A DNA stretch of 55,436 bases from Saprospiraceae bacterium UBA6168 (GCA_002435785.1 DIUC01000049.1:1-55436), one strand, 5' to 3'. Counted from the stretch's first letter, positions 7,604 to 16,745 are shown. The notes: generated by a model from the letters alone, not told the origin. Made by a program: numbers and translations.

Positions 7604-8587
7604 TTACTTCAACTTCAGCTTGGTGGTACCTGCCATGAAGCCCTTGTTATAGACTTCCACTAAGTATTCGCCCTTGACAAAGGAGGCATTGTTCGGTGCC
7701 CAAACTACGCAGGACTGTGCTTCATTGTTTGAATAGTCAATCTCTTCCATTTTGGTGAAACGGACTTCTTCGCCAGTTTTCTTGTTGGTCAGCATCCCGG
7801 AGCCCATGTCCTCGATGGCGAGGGTCTCGCCCAGCGGGTTCACGATGCGCACGAAGAACTTCTCGGCCCCAGCTTTTGTCACTTCGTTTTCTACCGTGGT
7901 GAAGCAAACCTTGATTTGGTCAACGCTTTTTGCGGAGTTCTCGTCCTTCACCTTGCCGCTGCCCTTCACCTTTTGGCCGACTGCGGAAATAGATTTCATC
8001 TTGATGACGGAGGCTACATTGACTTTCTCAGAAAGGGTTTGTTTTTCATTCACCAGCAAGGCTTTGGTGGTGCTGAGTTCCTCGTTTTCGGCAGCTTTGC
8101 TCTGAAGGTCGGCGGCAAGGCGCTCTTTCTCGGTGCTGAGGTTGAGGTTCTCGCCAGCGAGGGCTGCGTTCTCGGATTTCAGCTTCTCTATCTGGGCCAT
8201 GTACTGGCTTGCCTGCGATTTCAGGTTGTCAATTTCGACACGGGCCTTGTCGAGCGAGCCTTTGTTCTTGAGGAGGCCAGAGATTTTGTCCCGTTGTTGC
8301 TCAAGTTCTGCTTTCTGCTGGTCAATGACGGCATTCAGTTCTTGGTTCGTTGATTTTTGCCCTTCGAGGTCAGTAAGCGCTTGGTTGTACTGGGTTTCCA
8401 GTTCAGCCTTGAGCTTTTGCGTTTCGTCCATGTCGGACATGGTCAGCTCCAATTGGCGGTTCTTCTGCACGTTCTGGTAGGCCAGATAGCCGATGATGCC
8501 AAGGAGCAGTACACCGATTACTGCGGCAATCGCAATAAAGTTTTGATTCGGTTTGTTCTGATTGAAAGATGGATTTGTACTAGTCAT
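7604..8587 (-). CDS. Membrane-anchored coiled-coil protein
   Basis: 327 aa. A short polar N-terminus is followed by one strong membrane helix (about residues 17-40, AAVIGVLLLGIIGYLAY). A long Glu/Lys/Gln-rich coiled coil spans about residues 45-195, and a globular C-terminal domain of about 130 residues begins near KMKSISAVGQKV. The topology suggests an inner-membrane anchor with the coiled coil and domain on the periplasmic side. I know similar uncharacterised proteins in this phylum, but no activity. It is a single gene with its own terminator. Confidence 0.75.
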   Translation of the reverse strand: MTSTNPSFNQNKPNQNFIAIAAVIGVLLLGIIGYLAYQNVQKNRQLELTMSDMDETQKLKAELETQYNQALTDLEGQKSTNQELNAVIDQQKAELEQQRDKISGLLKNKGSLDKARVEIDNLKSQASQYMAQIEKLKSENAALAGENLNLSTEKERLAADLQSKAAENEELSTTKALLVNEKQTLSEKVNVASVIKMKSISAVGQKVKGSGKVKDENSAKSVDQIKVCFTTVENEVTKAGAEKFFVRIVNPLGETLAIEDMGSGMLTNKKTGEEVRFTKMEEIDYSNNEAQSCVVWAPNNASFVKGEYLVEVYNKGFMAGTTKLKLK

Positions 8588-9029
8588 GATTGAAATTTTT
8601 ACGTGGTTCCTGAAAAGATTTTTTTGAATATGTAAAGAGAACTACGCAATAGGCCAAGTGTTTTAATTAAAAATAGAAAGGTATTGATATTTTGAATTGT
8701 TCGGCAAGGTTGCCAAATTTTTTTTTGTTTAAACTAAAAAAACTGCTGGTTCTGGTTTTCAGGGGCCTGCCCAAATCGGTGATGGCAATGCCGAGTGCCC
8801 TTAATATTTGGTTAATGCTGCAATCGCTTTTCAACAAAGCCCATTGAATAGCTGGCGAGTTTCGGGAACACAACTGGCCATTTTTGTTCAAGGCAAAGGC
8901 ACAATGAAACGCCAATACCGAACCATTGATTTATCAATCCTTGCGTCCTTGCGTTAAAAATACGAAGCGTTATTACGTCTGATAGTTTGGTTCCGGGGTA
9001 CTTCCCCCATCTTCACCCAAGATTTCACC
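8588..9029. other. Gap without a recognisable gene
   Basis: This AT-rich 440-base stretch separates two divergent genes. An 82-codon minus-strand frame inside it lacks protein-like composition. No clear promoter, hairpin or RNA gene was seen. Confidence 0.6.
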
Positions 9030-10292
9030 ATGTCACGACACCTGCTTGCTGCTATCCTCCTTCTTTCGTTGTCCGTGCTGACCTATGTCCAGTTTCGGCT
9101 GCTATTGGCTGGGGTTCGCTTGGAAAAACAGCGGTTCGACCTTCGTGCAGAGTCCACCCTGCTGGCCGTGGCCGACTCGCTGAACGTGGCTGGCACCCTC
9201 AGCGCTGCCGTGATTGACCGCCTGAAAATCGGTCAGGCAACCAACGATTCGACGCTGGTGCACCCGGTCTCCGACTCCTTGGATGCCCTGCTGAAACGAG
9301 AACTACGGCGCAGGGGCGTTACCGCAAGTTTTGCGTTCGCCATCACCCCCATTTACAATGGGCAGGTGCTGCTCGCCGACCGGGCCTACCAGCCGGGAAA
9401 GTTCATTTTTGGGCGGTACCAAGTGCCGTTGGGCAGCCAAGTCATCAGCAATTGCCACTTCGAGCCAGTGCTCCATTTCGATGTATCGAACCTTTTCGGG
9501 TACCTGCTGGGGGAACTGCGGGGCTTGGTGGTGCCCTCGGTGCTGTGCCTGTTGGCTATACTCTCTTGCTTTTTGTTGCTGCTGAACATTTTGAAAAAGG
9601 AACGGAAGCTCAATGCCATCAAGAACGACTTCATCAACAACCTGACGCACGAGCTGAAAACCCCGGCGTTTTCCATTTCGCTTTCTTCAAAAATGGCAGG
9701 AGAAAGCTTGGCAAATGGGGAAGTGAAGCGCACCGCACATTTTCTGCAACTCATCGAGAAGGAGAACAATAAAATCAAAACCCACGTCGAAAAGGTATTG
9801 GAACTGGCCAGCTTGGAAAGCCCGAACTACTCACTGAACATGCAGAAAACCAGCATCAACGACCTCGTTCGGAGGTTGGCAACTGCCTTTGAGGCGGAAC
9901 TTCGACTGCGCAACGGCAAGCTCCATCTCGACCTCACCGCTACCCCCGACGATGCACTTGTAGATGCCGAGCACCTACAAAACGCCCTGCAAAATTTGCT
10001 GGACAACAGCGTAAAGTACAGCCCCAAGAACCCCGAAATCAGCATTACGACTGCCACTATCGGCAGGAAAATCCTGATTTCCATATCCGACCGAGGACAG
10101 GGCATTGACCCTGTTTACCAAAAAAAGGTGTTTGAGAAATTCTTCCGAGTGCCGAACAATGAGATTCAAGCAAAGGGTTTTGGACTTGGCTTGAGCTATG
10201 TGGCGCAGATAGCGAAGGCGCATGGGGGGAGAGTAGTGGTGGAAAGTCAGGTGGGGGCAGGGGCGAAGTTTACTATCGAATTACTCTTATAG
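9030..10292 (+). CDS. Orphan sensor histidine kinase
   Basis: 420 aa. Two membrane helices (about residues 3-26 and 164-186) bracket a periplasmic sensor region of some 135 residues. The kinase core follows directly, without a HAMP or PAS domain: H-box FINNLTHELKTP with His207, N-box around Asn326 (LLDNSVKYSP), G1 DRGQG (354-358) and G2 GFGLGLS (383-389). All catalytic motifs are intact, so it should autophosphorylate His207. No response regulator is adjacent, unlike most two-component pairs, so its partner must be elsewhere. The signal sensed is unknown. Confidence 0.93.
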   Translation: MSRHLLAAILLLSLSVLTYVQFRLLLAGVRLEKQRFDLRAESTLLAVADSLNVAGTLSAAVIDRLKIGQATNDSTLVHPVSDSLDALLKRELRRRGVTASFAFAITPIYNGQVLLADRAYQPGKFIFGRYQVPLGSQVISNCHFEPVLHFDVSNLFGYLLGELRGLVVPSVLCLLAILSCFLLLLNILKKERKLNAIKNDFINNLTHELKTPAFSISLSSKMAGESLANGEVKRTAHFLQLIEKENNKIKTHVEKVLELASLESPNYSLNMQKTSINDLVRRLATAFEAELRLRNGKLHLDLTATPDDALVDAEHLQNALQNLLDNSVKYSPKNPEISITTATIGRKILISISDRGQGIDPVYQKKVFEKFFRVPNNEIQAKGFGLGLSYVAQIAKAHGGRVVVESQVGAGAKFTIELLL

Positions 10293-10320
10293 CTAAAGCG
10301 TTGATTTTCAGGAGATTTTG

Positions 10321-10354
10321 AAAGGCATGAGTTTTACAAAAAACTCATGCCTTT
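10321..10354. terminator. Bidirectional terminator
   Basis: A 15-bp perfect stem (AAAGGCATGAGTTTT) with a four-base loop lies between the convergent histidine kinase and small membrane protein genes, and it overlaps the latter's stop codon. A five-T run follows on the plus strand. Confidence 0.85.
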
Positions 10355-10554
10355 TTAACCTCCGGCATCTTGCATGCCTCATCTGTCGTCTTGCCGCACA
10401 CGGTACAAGAGCCAAACTTGTCGGCCAACATCGGGTTGTTGGAGGAACAGGAACCCCGGAACTCCCGCTTTTTAATAATATAGCCAATATTCATGAGCAA
10501 TACTGTGATGCCCACCAAGATAAATATCGGCAACAGGGTTTGAAGAAATTGCAT
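10345..10554 (-). CDS. Small Cys-containing membrane protein, NqrM-like
   Basis: 69 aa: one N-terminal membrane helix (about residues 5-27), then KKREFRGSC (Cys36) and three more cysteines at 50, 53 and 61. The layout of a helix, a basic stretch, GSC and a cluster of cysteines recalls NqrM (DUF539), a small factor that helps iron insertion into the Na-translocating NADH:quinone reductase. Here the second glycine pair of GSCGG is replaced by serine, so the match is partial. No nqr genes are in the window. It lies 75 bases downstream of infB on the same strand. Confidence 0.65.
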   Translation of the reverse strand: MQFLQTLLPIFILVGITVLLMNIGYIIKKREFRGSCSSNNPMLADKFGSCTVCGKTTDEACKMPEVKKA

Positions 10555-10605
10555 GGCTGTGCTTTTAAATGAAATAGAACAGCTAATAAACAGTGCAGCA
10601 AACTA

Positions 10606-10630
10606 ATTGGTTGGCAAAAGGCCAACCAAT
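10606..10630 (-). terminator. Hairpin at the end of infB
   Basis: A 10-bp perfect stem (ATTGGTTGGC) with a five-base loop begins at the infB stop codon. There is no real T run after it, so it may be a 3' end stabiliser rather than a terminator. Confidence 0.5.
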
Positions 10631-13551
10631 CAGCCGCCGTATTTCTGTTTCACCACAGTGATTTCGTAGCCTTCGATGATGTCACCTTCCCTGATGTCGT
10701 TGAAATTCTTGATGGTGATACCGCATTCGAAGCCGGACTTCACCTCTTTCACGTCATCCTTGATTCGTTTCAGGGAAGAAATCTCGCCATTGGCACCTTC
10801 CTTGGTCGGGAAGATAACGATACCATCCCTGACCACCCGGATATGGGTGTTGCGGCTGATTTTGCCGTCCAGCACGTAGCAGCCAGCAACGGTGCCGACC
10901 TTGCTGATTTTATAGACTTCCCGAATCTCCACGTTGGTGACGATTTTCTCTTCTTTCGTAGGTTCGAGCAAGCCTTCGATGGCCAATTTGATTTCCTCGA
11001 TGGCCTCGTAAATGATGGAGTACATTTTAATTTCGACGCCCTCCCGTTCGGCCAGTTTGCGGGCAGCCACGGAGGGCCGCACCTGGAAGCCGATGATGAT
11101 GGCATCGGAGGCGGAGGCCAGCAGTACGTCGGACTCCACGATTTGGCCAACGGCCTTGTGGATGACGTTGACTTGAACGGTTTCCAGCGCCAGCTTGATG
11201 AGCGAGTCGGAAAGTGCCTCAACAGAGCCGTCCACGTCACCTTTAACGATGAGGTTAAGCTCCTTGAAGGTGCCGAGCGCCAAGCGGCGTCCGATTTCGT
11301 CGAGGCTGATACGTTTGGTGGCACGGGTGGCTTGCTCCCGGTTGATTTGCGCACGCTTGGAGGCCAATTGGCGGGACTCCGATTCGTCGTCCATTATTTT
11401 GAAACGCTCGCCTGCCGTCGGGGCACCACTGAGGCCGAGCACCAACACAGGGGCAGATGGGCCAGCTTCCGTGACCCGTTGGCCACGTTCGTTGAACATT
11501 GCCTTTACCTTGCCTGCATATTCGCCAGCCACCATTGCGCCGCCAATTTTGAGAGTCCCGTTCTGGACAAGCATTTTGGACACATAGCCCTTGCCCTTGT
11601 CCAAGGATGCTTCGAGCACCGTACCAACGGCGTTCCTGTTCGGGTTCGCCTTTAGTTCAGCTAAGTCGGCGACGAGCAGCACTTTTTCAAGGAGTTCGTT
11701 CACGCCTTCACCCGTTTTGGCGGAAATATCCATAGACTGGTAGTTGCCGCCCCATTCCTCAATGAGCAGGTTCATGGCGGCCAACTCTTGCTTGATGCGG
11801 CCAGGGTCAGCGCCTTGTTTGTCAATTTTATTGATGGCAAAAACCATCGGCACGTTCGCTGCCTGTGCGTGGCTGATTGCCTCCTTTGTCTGGGGCATCA
11901 CGTTGTCGTCAGCCGAAATCACGATGATGGCGATGTCCGTCACCTTCGTACCCCTCGCCCGCATGGCGGTGAACGCCTCGTGACCGGGGGTGTCGAGGAA
12001 GGTGATGGAGCGGTCTTTGACGGTCACTTCATAAGCACCGATGTGCTGGGTGATACCGCCCGCCTCGCCAGAGACCACCGTGGCTACACGTATATAGTCG
12101 AGCAAGGAAGTTTTACCGTGGTCAACGTGACCCATGACGGTAACGATGGGAGAACGTGGTTGCAGGTTCTCTGGTGCGTCTTGCTCCTCTTCTTCAAAAT
12201 CTGTTTGGTCTTCGACGCTGATGAACTGCACTTCGTGGCCGAACTCACTGGCCACCAGTTCTATCAGTTCGGCATCAAGGCGTTGGTTGATGGAAACGAA
12301 CACGCCGAGGCTCATGCAAGTGGTGATGACCTCCGTCGCTGAGACATCCATCATGTTGGCCAACTCCTGAACGGTCACAAATTCCGTTACCTCCAATTTG
12401 TCGGTCAGGCCCTCTGCCTCTCGGAGTTCTTGGCGTTCACGCCGCATCTCTCTGGTCTCACGCCGCATCTTCTGGCGCTTCTTCTTTCCAGCACCAGAAA
12501 TGGTGGCCATGGTCTTGCGGATTTGCTCCTCCGCTTCCTTTCCAGAAACTTCCCTTGCTGGTTCTCCCCGCCGCCGCCGCTCACCAGTGGGCTGCGAAGG
12601 TCCGGTCGTACCAGGTTGGGGCGCTGTTGTTTGCGGCAGCACTTTTTTGCGCTTGCGCTTGCGCTTTTGGATTTCCTCGGCTGTCTCTGAAGTGGTAGCA
12701 GGCTTGGGGCCACTGGGCGCTTGCCTGTCTGATGGCCTGTCTGACGGCCTGCCTGAGCCTCGCTCTGGCGGGCCTTTTTTCTTGACGGGCTTGGGCGCTG
12801 GTTCTTTGCGCTTTTCGATGTCAATTTTGCCCAATATCTTCAGTCCCCTGAGTTCTGGGGTGTTCATCCTAACCAATGCGTCGGGATCTTCTATCTCTGC
12901 TATATCCGCTGGTACCGCAGGCTCATTTGGAGGAGCCACAGGAGGCACGCCTGGTTGGGCTTTATCGTCGGCAACAGCTTTGGGTTGTTCGTCTGTTTTC
13001 TTTGCGGGTTCAATGGGCTTCGCTGCTTCCGGCTTTGGTTCTTCCCTTTTAGGCCGGACGGGCATGCCTTTTTTATCCAACTCTATTTTGCCTTTGATGA
13101 CAAGGCCGCCCATTTGAGGCCGTGTGCTTGCTTCGGCAGGTGCTTCCGGTTTCTCCTCAACGATAGGTGGAGGAGGAGGTGCAACAGGCGTTGGCTCGGC
13201 TGCCTTTTCAACAACAACAACCGGCGGCGGAGGAGGAAGCGGTTCCTCTTTTTTTAGCAAGATTGGGGGGGCTGGTGGCGGTGGCGGCGGCGGCGGCTCT
13301 TCCCTCCGGACAAGTGGAGGAAGTGGCTCTTTCTTCACCAGCGCAGGCCGAACGCCGATGGTCATGGCGTCGGCTTTCACCTTTTCGGCCATGTCTTTTT
13401 GGTACTCTTTGAGCAATATGGCTTCCATCTCCTCCGTGACCTTGGAGGTAGGCTTGTTTTCGAGATGAAAACCCTTGCTGCCCAGAAACTCTACAATAGT
13501 TGCTGTACCAACGTTTAATTCTTGCGCTACTTTGACTAAGCGTTTATCCAT
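10630..13551 (-). CDS. infB: Translation initiation factor IF-2
   Basis: 973 aa, long even for IF-2. An N-terminal IF2_N domain (residues 1-55) is followed by a roughly 320-residue charged, proline-rich linker with an unbroken run of eight prolines (86-93). A second IF2_N-like segment lies at 388-446, then the GTPase domain with G1 GHVDHGKT (474-481), DTPGHEAF and NKID motifs. The domains that bind initiator tRNA at the C-terminus complete it. IF-2 brings fMet-tRNA to the 30S subunit and promotes 70S joining. It is the last core gene of the classic rimP-nusA-infB operon. The polyproline run should slow ribosomes and need EF-P, which is inference from known EF-P behaviour. Confidence 0.98.
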   Translation of the reverse strand: MDKRLVKVAQELNVGTATIVEFLGSKGFHLENKPTSKVTEEMEAILLKEYQKDMAEKVKADAMTIGVRPALVKKEPLPPLVRREEPPPPPPPPAPPILLKKEEPLPPPPPVVVVEKAAEPTPVAPPPPPIVEEKPEAPAEASTRPQMGGLVIKGKIELDKKGMPVRPKREEPKPEAAKPIEPAKKTDEQPKAVADDKAQPGVPPVAPPNEPAVPADIAEIEDPDALVRMNTPELRGLKILGKIDIEKRKEPAPKPVKKKGPPERGSGRPSDRPSDRQAPSGPKPATTSETAEEIQKRKRKRKKVLPQTTAPQPGTTGPSQPTGERRRRGEPAREVSGKEAEEQIRKTMATISGAGKKKRQKMRRETREMRRERQELREAEGLTDKLEVTEFVTVQELANMMDVSATEVITTCMSLGVFVSINQRLDAELIELVASEFGHEVQFISVEDQTDFEEEEQDAPENLQPRSPIVTVMGHVDHGKTSLLDYIRVATVVSGEAGGITQHIGAYEVTVKDRSITFLDTPGHEAFTAMRARGTKVTDIAIIVISADDNVMPQTKEAISHAQAANVPMVFAINKIDKQGADPGRIKQELAAMNLLIEEWGGNYQSMDISAKTGEGVNELLEKVLLVADLAELKANPNRNAVGTVLEASLDKGKGYVSKMLVQNGTLKIGGAMVAGEYAGKVKAMFNERGQRVTEAGPSAPVLVLGLSGAPTAGERFKIMDDESESRQLASKRAQINREQATRATKRISLDEIGRRLALGTFKELNLIVKGDVDGSVEALSDSLIKLALETVQVNVIHKAVGQIVESDVLLASASDAIIIGFQVRPSVAARKLAEREGVEIKMYSIIYEAIEEIKLAIEGLLEPTKEEKIVTNVEIREVYKISKVGTVAGCYVLDGKISRNTHIRVVRDGIVIFPTKEGANGEISSLKRIKDDVKEVKSGFECGITIKNFNDIREGDIIEGYEITVVKQKYGG

Positions 13552-13566
13552 TCAGAAAAAAATAAA

Positions 13567-13641
13567 TGATGAATGACGAGGTGACAAATATTGAACGACA
13601 AAGGTAGCACACCTCTATCTCCCATCATCCATCATCCCGGT
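13567..13641. repeat. Degenerate heptamer repeats between nusA and infB
   Basis: TGATGAA, TGACGAG and GTGACAA at 13567-13587, and TCATCCA plus TCATCCC at 13625-13638, look like decayed members of the TCATCCC family in opposite orientations. They fill most of the 99-base nusA-infB spacer. Confidence 0.45.
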
Positions 13642-13650
13642 CACTCCAGG

Positions 13651-14889
13651 CTAATCATCGAATTCGGCTGCAAGGATGTTGTACACCTCCTCGACGGTCT
13701 CCTCTTCGAGTTCGGTGCGCCTTACAAGCTCTTCTTTGCTCAATTCCAGTACGCTGCGAGCGGTGTCGCAGCCGATACGCTTGAGTTCCTCAATGACCCA
13801 AGCGTCAATTTCGTCCGTAAATTCATCAAGGTCAACGTCGTCAATTTCTTGGCCGTCCGTGTTGCGATAGACATCAATCTCGAAGCCAGTGAGCTTGCTG
13901 GCCAACTTGATGTTGGTGCCGCCCTTGCCGATGGCCAATGATACTTGGTCGGGGTCGAGGTAAACGCTTGCGCGCTTGTTTTCCGAATCAAGCTCTATGC
14001 TGGTCACCTTGGCGGGCGTCAACGAGCGCTGTATGAACAAGCTCTCGTTGTTGGTGAAATTGATGATGTCAATGTTTTCGTTGCGAAGCTCCCGAACAAT
14101 GCCGTGGATGCGGGAGCCTTTCATGCCCACGCAAGCGCCCACTGGGTCCACCCGGTCGTCGTAAGACTCGACGGCCACCTTGGCCCGCTCGCCCGGTAGG
14201 CGAACGACGCGCTTGACGGCGATGATGCCGTCCTCGATTTCGGGCACTTCCTGCTCCAGGAGCTTCTCCAAGAACGCATTGTCAGTCCGGCTAACAACGA
14301 CCACTGGGGTGTTGTTTTTCATTTCCACCCGTTTGATGATGCAGCGCACCATGTCGCCCTTGCGGAAAAAATCGCCCTTGATGGTTTCTTGCTTTGGCAG
14401 CAGCAACTCATGGCCGGTGGCATCGTCAACAATGAGGAATTCTTTTTTGATGATTTGGCTTACCTCGCCCACTATCATCTCGCCCACCCGTTCCACGTAC
14501 TTGCGGTAAACGTCGTCCTTCTCAAGCTCCATGATTCTGGAGATGAGCGTCTGACGGGCAGCTTGGATGGAGCGGCGACCAAAGTCTTCGAGGAATAGCT
14601 GCTCGTAGCACTCCTCGCCCACCTCGTAGCTGTCGTCAATGGACAGTGCCTCAGAAATGGACACTTGGCTGCGGTCGTCCGTCACCTCGCCGTCTGGCAC
14701 AATCTGCCGGACCCGCCAAAGCTCAAGGTCGCCCTGCTGTGCGTTCACGATGACGTTGAAGTTTTCATCGGAGCCAAATTTTTTCTTGATCAATGTGCGG
14801 AACACATCTTCCAGCACCCGCACCATCGTTGGGCGGTCAATGTTCTTGCTGGACTTGAAGTCGGAAAAGATATCTACTAAATTTATCAT
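13651..14889 (-). CDS. nusA: Transcription termination/antitermination factor NusA
   Basis: 412 aa from ATG 14889 (MINLVDIF); the longer frame adds 24 residues not typical of NusA. The N-terminal RNA-polymerase-binding domain is followed by the S1 domain (VGEMIVGEVSQI onward) and two KH domains (RLPGERAKVAVES, and the GKGGTNIKLASKL loop). A short C-terminal segment ends in an acidic tail. The acidic AR2-type repeats of E. coli NusA are absent, as in many bacteria. NusA modulates pausing, termination and antitermination. It sits between rimP and infB in the conserved order. Confidence 0.96.
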   Translation of the reverse strand: MINLVDIFSDFKSSKNIDRPTMVRVLEDVFRTLIKKKFGSDENFNVIVNAQQGDLELWRVRQIVPDGEVTDDRSQVSISEALSIDDSYEVGEECYEQLFLEDFGRRSIQAARQTLISRIMELEKDDVYRKYVERVGEMIVGEVSQIIKKEFLIVDDATGHELLLPKQETIKGDFFRKGDMVRCIIKRVEMKNNTPVVVVSRTDNAFLEKLLEQEVPEIEDGIIAVKRVVRLPGERAKVAVESYDDRVDPVGACVGMKGSRIHGIVRELRNENIDIINFTNNESLFIQRSLTPAKVTSIELDSENKRASVYLDPDQVSLAIGKGGTNIKLASKLTGFEIDVYRNTDGQEIDDVDLDEFTDEIDAWVIEELKRIGCDTARSVLELSKEELVRRTELEEETVEEVYNILAAEFDD

Positions 14890-14990
14890 CCTGAAAATGC
14901 TGAATGATACCTGCCTGTTGGCAGTAATGGCAAGTGAAGAATGGCAAAATGTGTTGTTCACAGTTCACCAGCCGCCGCTGGCCATTGGAT

Positions 14991-15482
14991 TTAAAAGCTA
15001 ATGACAATCATTGTTTTCTTTATCTCGTCGTATGGAAGCTCCGTTTGAACCTCCACTTTCTTTTTCTTTTTGCCTTCCAGCACCACCACCGTTTCCTGCA
15101 CCGTGCAACTGGTTTCGTTGGCGGCGGTGAGCGGGCCTGTTTTGATGGTGCCGTCCTTGAGCGTCACCTCTACTTTGCGGCCAATGTTCTTGACGTACTG
15201 CCGCTGCAACTTGAGGGGCTTGCCAAGCCCTGGCGACGACACTTCGAGCATGTAACTTTCGCCAAGCCATCCGGCCTCATCAAAATGGTGCTCTAAGTAG
15301 CGGCTGATTTTCTGGCACTTTTGCAAGGTCAAGCCGCTGTCGCAGTCCATGAAAACCTCCAGCTTGTTGGCAGCACTGAGGTGAAAATCCACCAAGAAGC
15401 AATCCTCGAAACCCTCTTCTGCGAACTTGGCAGCGAGCAGTTCGTGAATCTTTTCTTCGATAAAAAATACATCAACAGCCAT
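14991..15482 (-). CDS. rimP: Ribosome maturation factor RimP
   Basis: 163 aa, the usual length. The N-terminal alpha/beta domain contains the family signature around LQKCQKISRYLEHHFDE and YMLEVSSPGLGKPLK. The C-terminal SH3-like barrel begins near VKNIGRKVEVTLKDG. RimP assists maturation of the 30S subunit. It is the first gene of the rimP-nusA-infB operon and is preceded by a promoter at 15537-15567 and a leader hairpin. ATG 15482 fits the family start. Confidence 0.95.
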   Translation of the reverse strand: MAVDVFFIEEKIHELLAAKFAEEGFEDCFLVDFHLSAANKLEVFMDCDSGLTLQKCQKISRYLEHHFDEAGWLGESYMLEVSSPGLGKPLKLQRQYVKNIGRKVEVTLKDGTIKTGPLTAANETSCTVQETVVVLEGKKKKKVEVQTELPYDEIKKTMIVISF

Positions 15483-15490
15483 AAAGTAAA

Positions 15491-15512
15491 AGAGGGAACT
15501 TTTGTTCCCTCT
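15491..15512 (-). promoter_or_regulatory. Terminator-like leader hairpin of rimP
   Basis: A 9-bp perfect stem (AGAGGGAAC/GTTCCCTCT) with a four-base loop lies 8 bases before the rimP ATG. The minus strand continues CTTTTACTTT. It is downstream of the predicted promoter, so it could attenuate the operon or hide the start region. Confidence 0.6.
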
Positions 15513-15536
15513 GTCGTTTGGTTACGCAAAGCGGGG

Positions 15537-15567
15537 CAAAAGTATAAACTTTTGCTGGAATTGCCAA
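15537..15567 (-). promoter_or_regulatory. Promoter of rimP-nusA-infB
   Basis: TTG (15567-15565), a 20-bp spacer and TACTTTTG (15544-15537) on the minus strand match the Bacteroidota consensus exactly. The predicted leader is about 50 bases. Confidence 0.75.
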
Positions 15568-15639
15568 TATGCTTGAAAAATAAGGGATTTTACTTCAACA
15601 AAGATTTTGCCTACCCAATTTAGCCTGGCTCGTGAAATG

Positions 15640-15671
15640 AAAAAGCCCACTGGAATCTCAGCGGGCTTTTT
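15640..15671 (-). terminator. Rho-independent terminator
   Basis: AAAAAGCCC pairs with GGGCTTTTT, continued by CTG/CAG inside. It lies 17 bases past the stop of the T9SS gene at 15689 and isolates it from the rimP promoter. Confidence 0.85.
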
Positions 15672-15688
15672 TAGCGTGTAATCTGGGC

Positions 15689-16621
15689 TTAAGGCGCTCC
15701 CACCACGAACGAGCAATGCGCCAGTACCCGCTCCGTACGCTCCGATTCTAAAGTGGCGATGTAGAAGCCGGGGCTTAGGTTCAGGTCAGTCGGCAAGTGG
15801 GTGGTAGGTTGGACATTGGCAATGGTGTTGAGCAGCTTGCCGTTTGCGGCATAAATTTTCAGGTGGCAAGGCTCTGGCAGTTGTGTTTGGTTGATGGAAA
15901 AACGCAGCGAAGGACCTGATGGATTGGGCGAGGCGGTGAGCTTGATGGGTCCTTTCGTGGCCAAGTCCTTCCCAGCATTGATGGTGCCGCACTCGACTGG
16001 CAATTGGGGCAGGAAGCACTCGATTAAAGTCAGGTTGAGGTATGCCTCGTCATGCTCAAAACACAACAGCTCATAGCCCAAATCTCCGCCGGGATCAATG
16101 CCCCGGCCCAGCAGCCCGTAGCTGCTGCCGATGCCCTCCATCCAATACTCGACCGGAGCGCCTTGGTAGCCGGGCTGAAAGTAAATGACCTTGCGCAGCT
16201 TGCCTGTGAGCAGTTCCACTTTCACGCTGTCCACCTTGCGGCTGATGGTACTGCCAAAGTAGATTTGTGGCAAGTCAATGATGTCGCCCGCTTGCAGGTT
16301 GAAGTCGAAGAGCAGTAGCTCCGAAGCGCCATCGTTGGGTAGAAAGCGCACCACGCCGCCATTTTGTCGGAGGCCACCAAGAAAGGTCGAGCCGGTGATG
16401 TTCATGGCATTGTCCACCTGTAAATCAAGTAGTTGCGAGTAATGGACGCCGTTGATTACGGTGTCGCCACATAGGGCGGCATGTTTAAAGATTGGACCGG
16501 CAATGGTCGTCTCTGCCATTTTCCACGAAGCGTTGCTTGTTGGGAAGGGCAGGTTTTGTGCACCGATGTTGCCGGTCCAAATAAATAGGAAAACTATGGA
16601 TGAAAAAACTGTCTTACGCAT
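15689..16621 (-). CDS. Secreted T9SS sorting-domain protein
   Basis: 310 aa from ATG 16621 (MRKTVFSS), which opens a signal peptide ending near IGAQN; the longer frame adds 22 polar residues ahead of it. The central part (CGDTVINGVHYSQLL, later GVVRFLPNDGASELLLFDFNLQ) belongs to a style of short secreted Bacteroidota proteins of unknown activity. The last 75 residues are a type A sorting domain (LTASPNPSGPSLRF, YAANGKLLNT, LSPGFYIATLESE). It is predicted to leave the cell through T9SS and be anchored or released. It has its own terminator. Confidence 0.85.
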   Translation of the reverse strand: MRKTVFSSIVFLFIWTGNIGAQNLPFPTSNASWKMAETTIAGPIFKHAALCGDTVINGVHYSQLLDLQVDNAMNITGSTFLGGLRQNGGVVRFLPNDGASELLLFDFNLQAGDIIDLPQIYFGSTISRKVDSVKVELLTGKLRKVIYFQPGYQGAPVEYWMEGIGSSYGLLGRGIDPGGDLGYELLCFEHDEAYLNLTLIECFLPQLPVECGTINAGKDLATKGPIKLTASPNPSGPSLRFSINQTQLPEPCHLKIYAANGKLLNTIANVQPTTHLPTDLNLSPGFYIATLESERTERVLAHCSFVVGAP

Positions 16622-16745
16622 AATAGTCGGGTGATTGGTCAGATTCAATCGTTGATTCGGTGTTACAGACAGTTGAAAACGACCCAAAGTTGGGTTTACC
16701 CGACTACTTACTTTTTAAGAAATTCTTAAAATTCCTTCCAAGGCG

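Noticed and set aside
8667..8915. Minus-strand frame of 82 codons in a gap
   Set aside because: No recognisable pattern, no promoter or terminator, AT-rich noncoding composition.
10843..11655. Plus-strand frame of 270 codons
   Set aside because: Lies wholly antisense to the conserved C-terminal half of infB and has no protein-like motif.
12398..13117. Plus-strand frame of 239 codons rich in Ser and Gly
   Set aside because: Antisense image of the low-complexity IF-2 linker.
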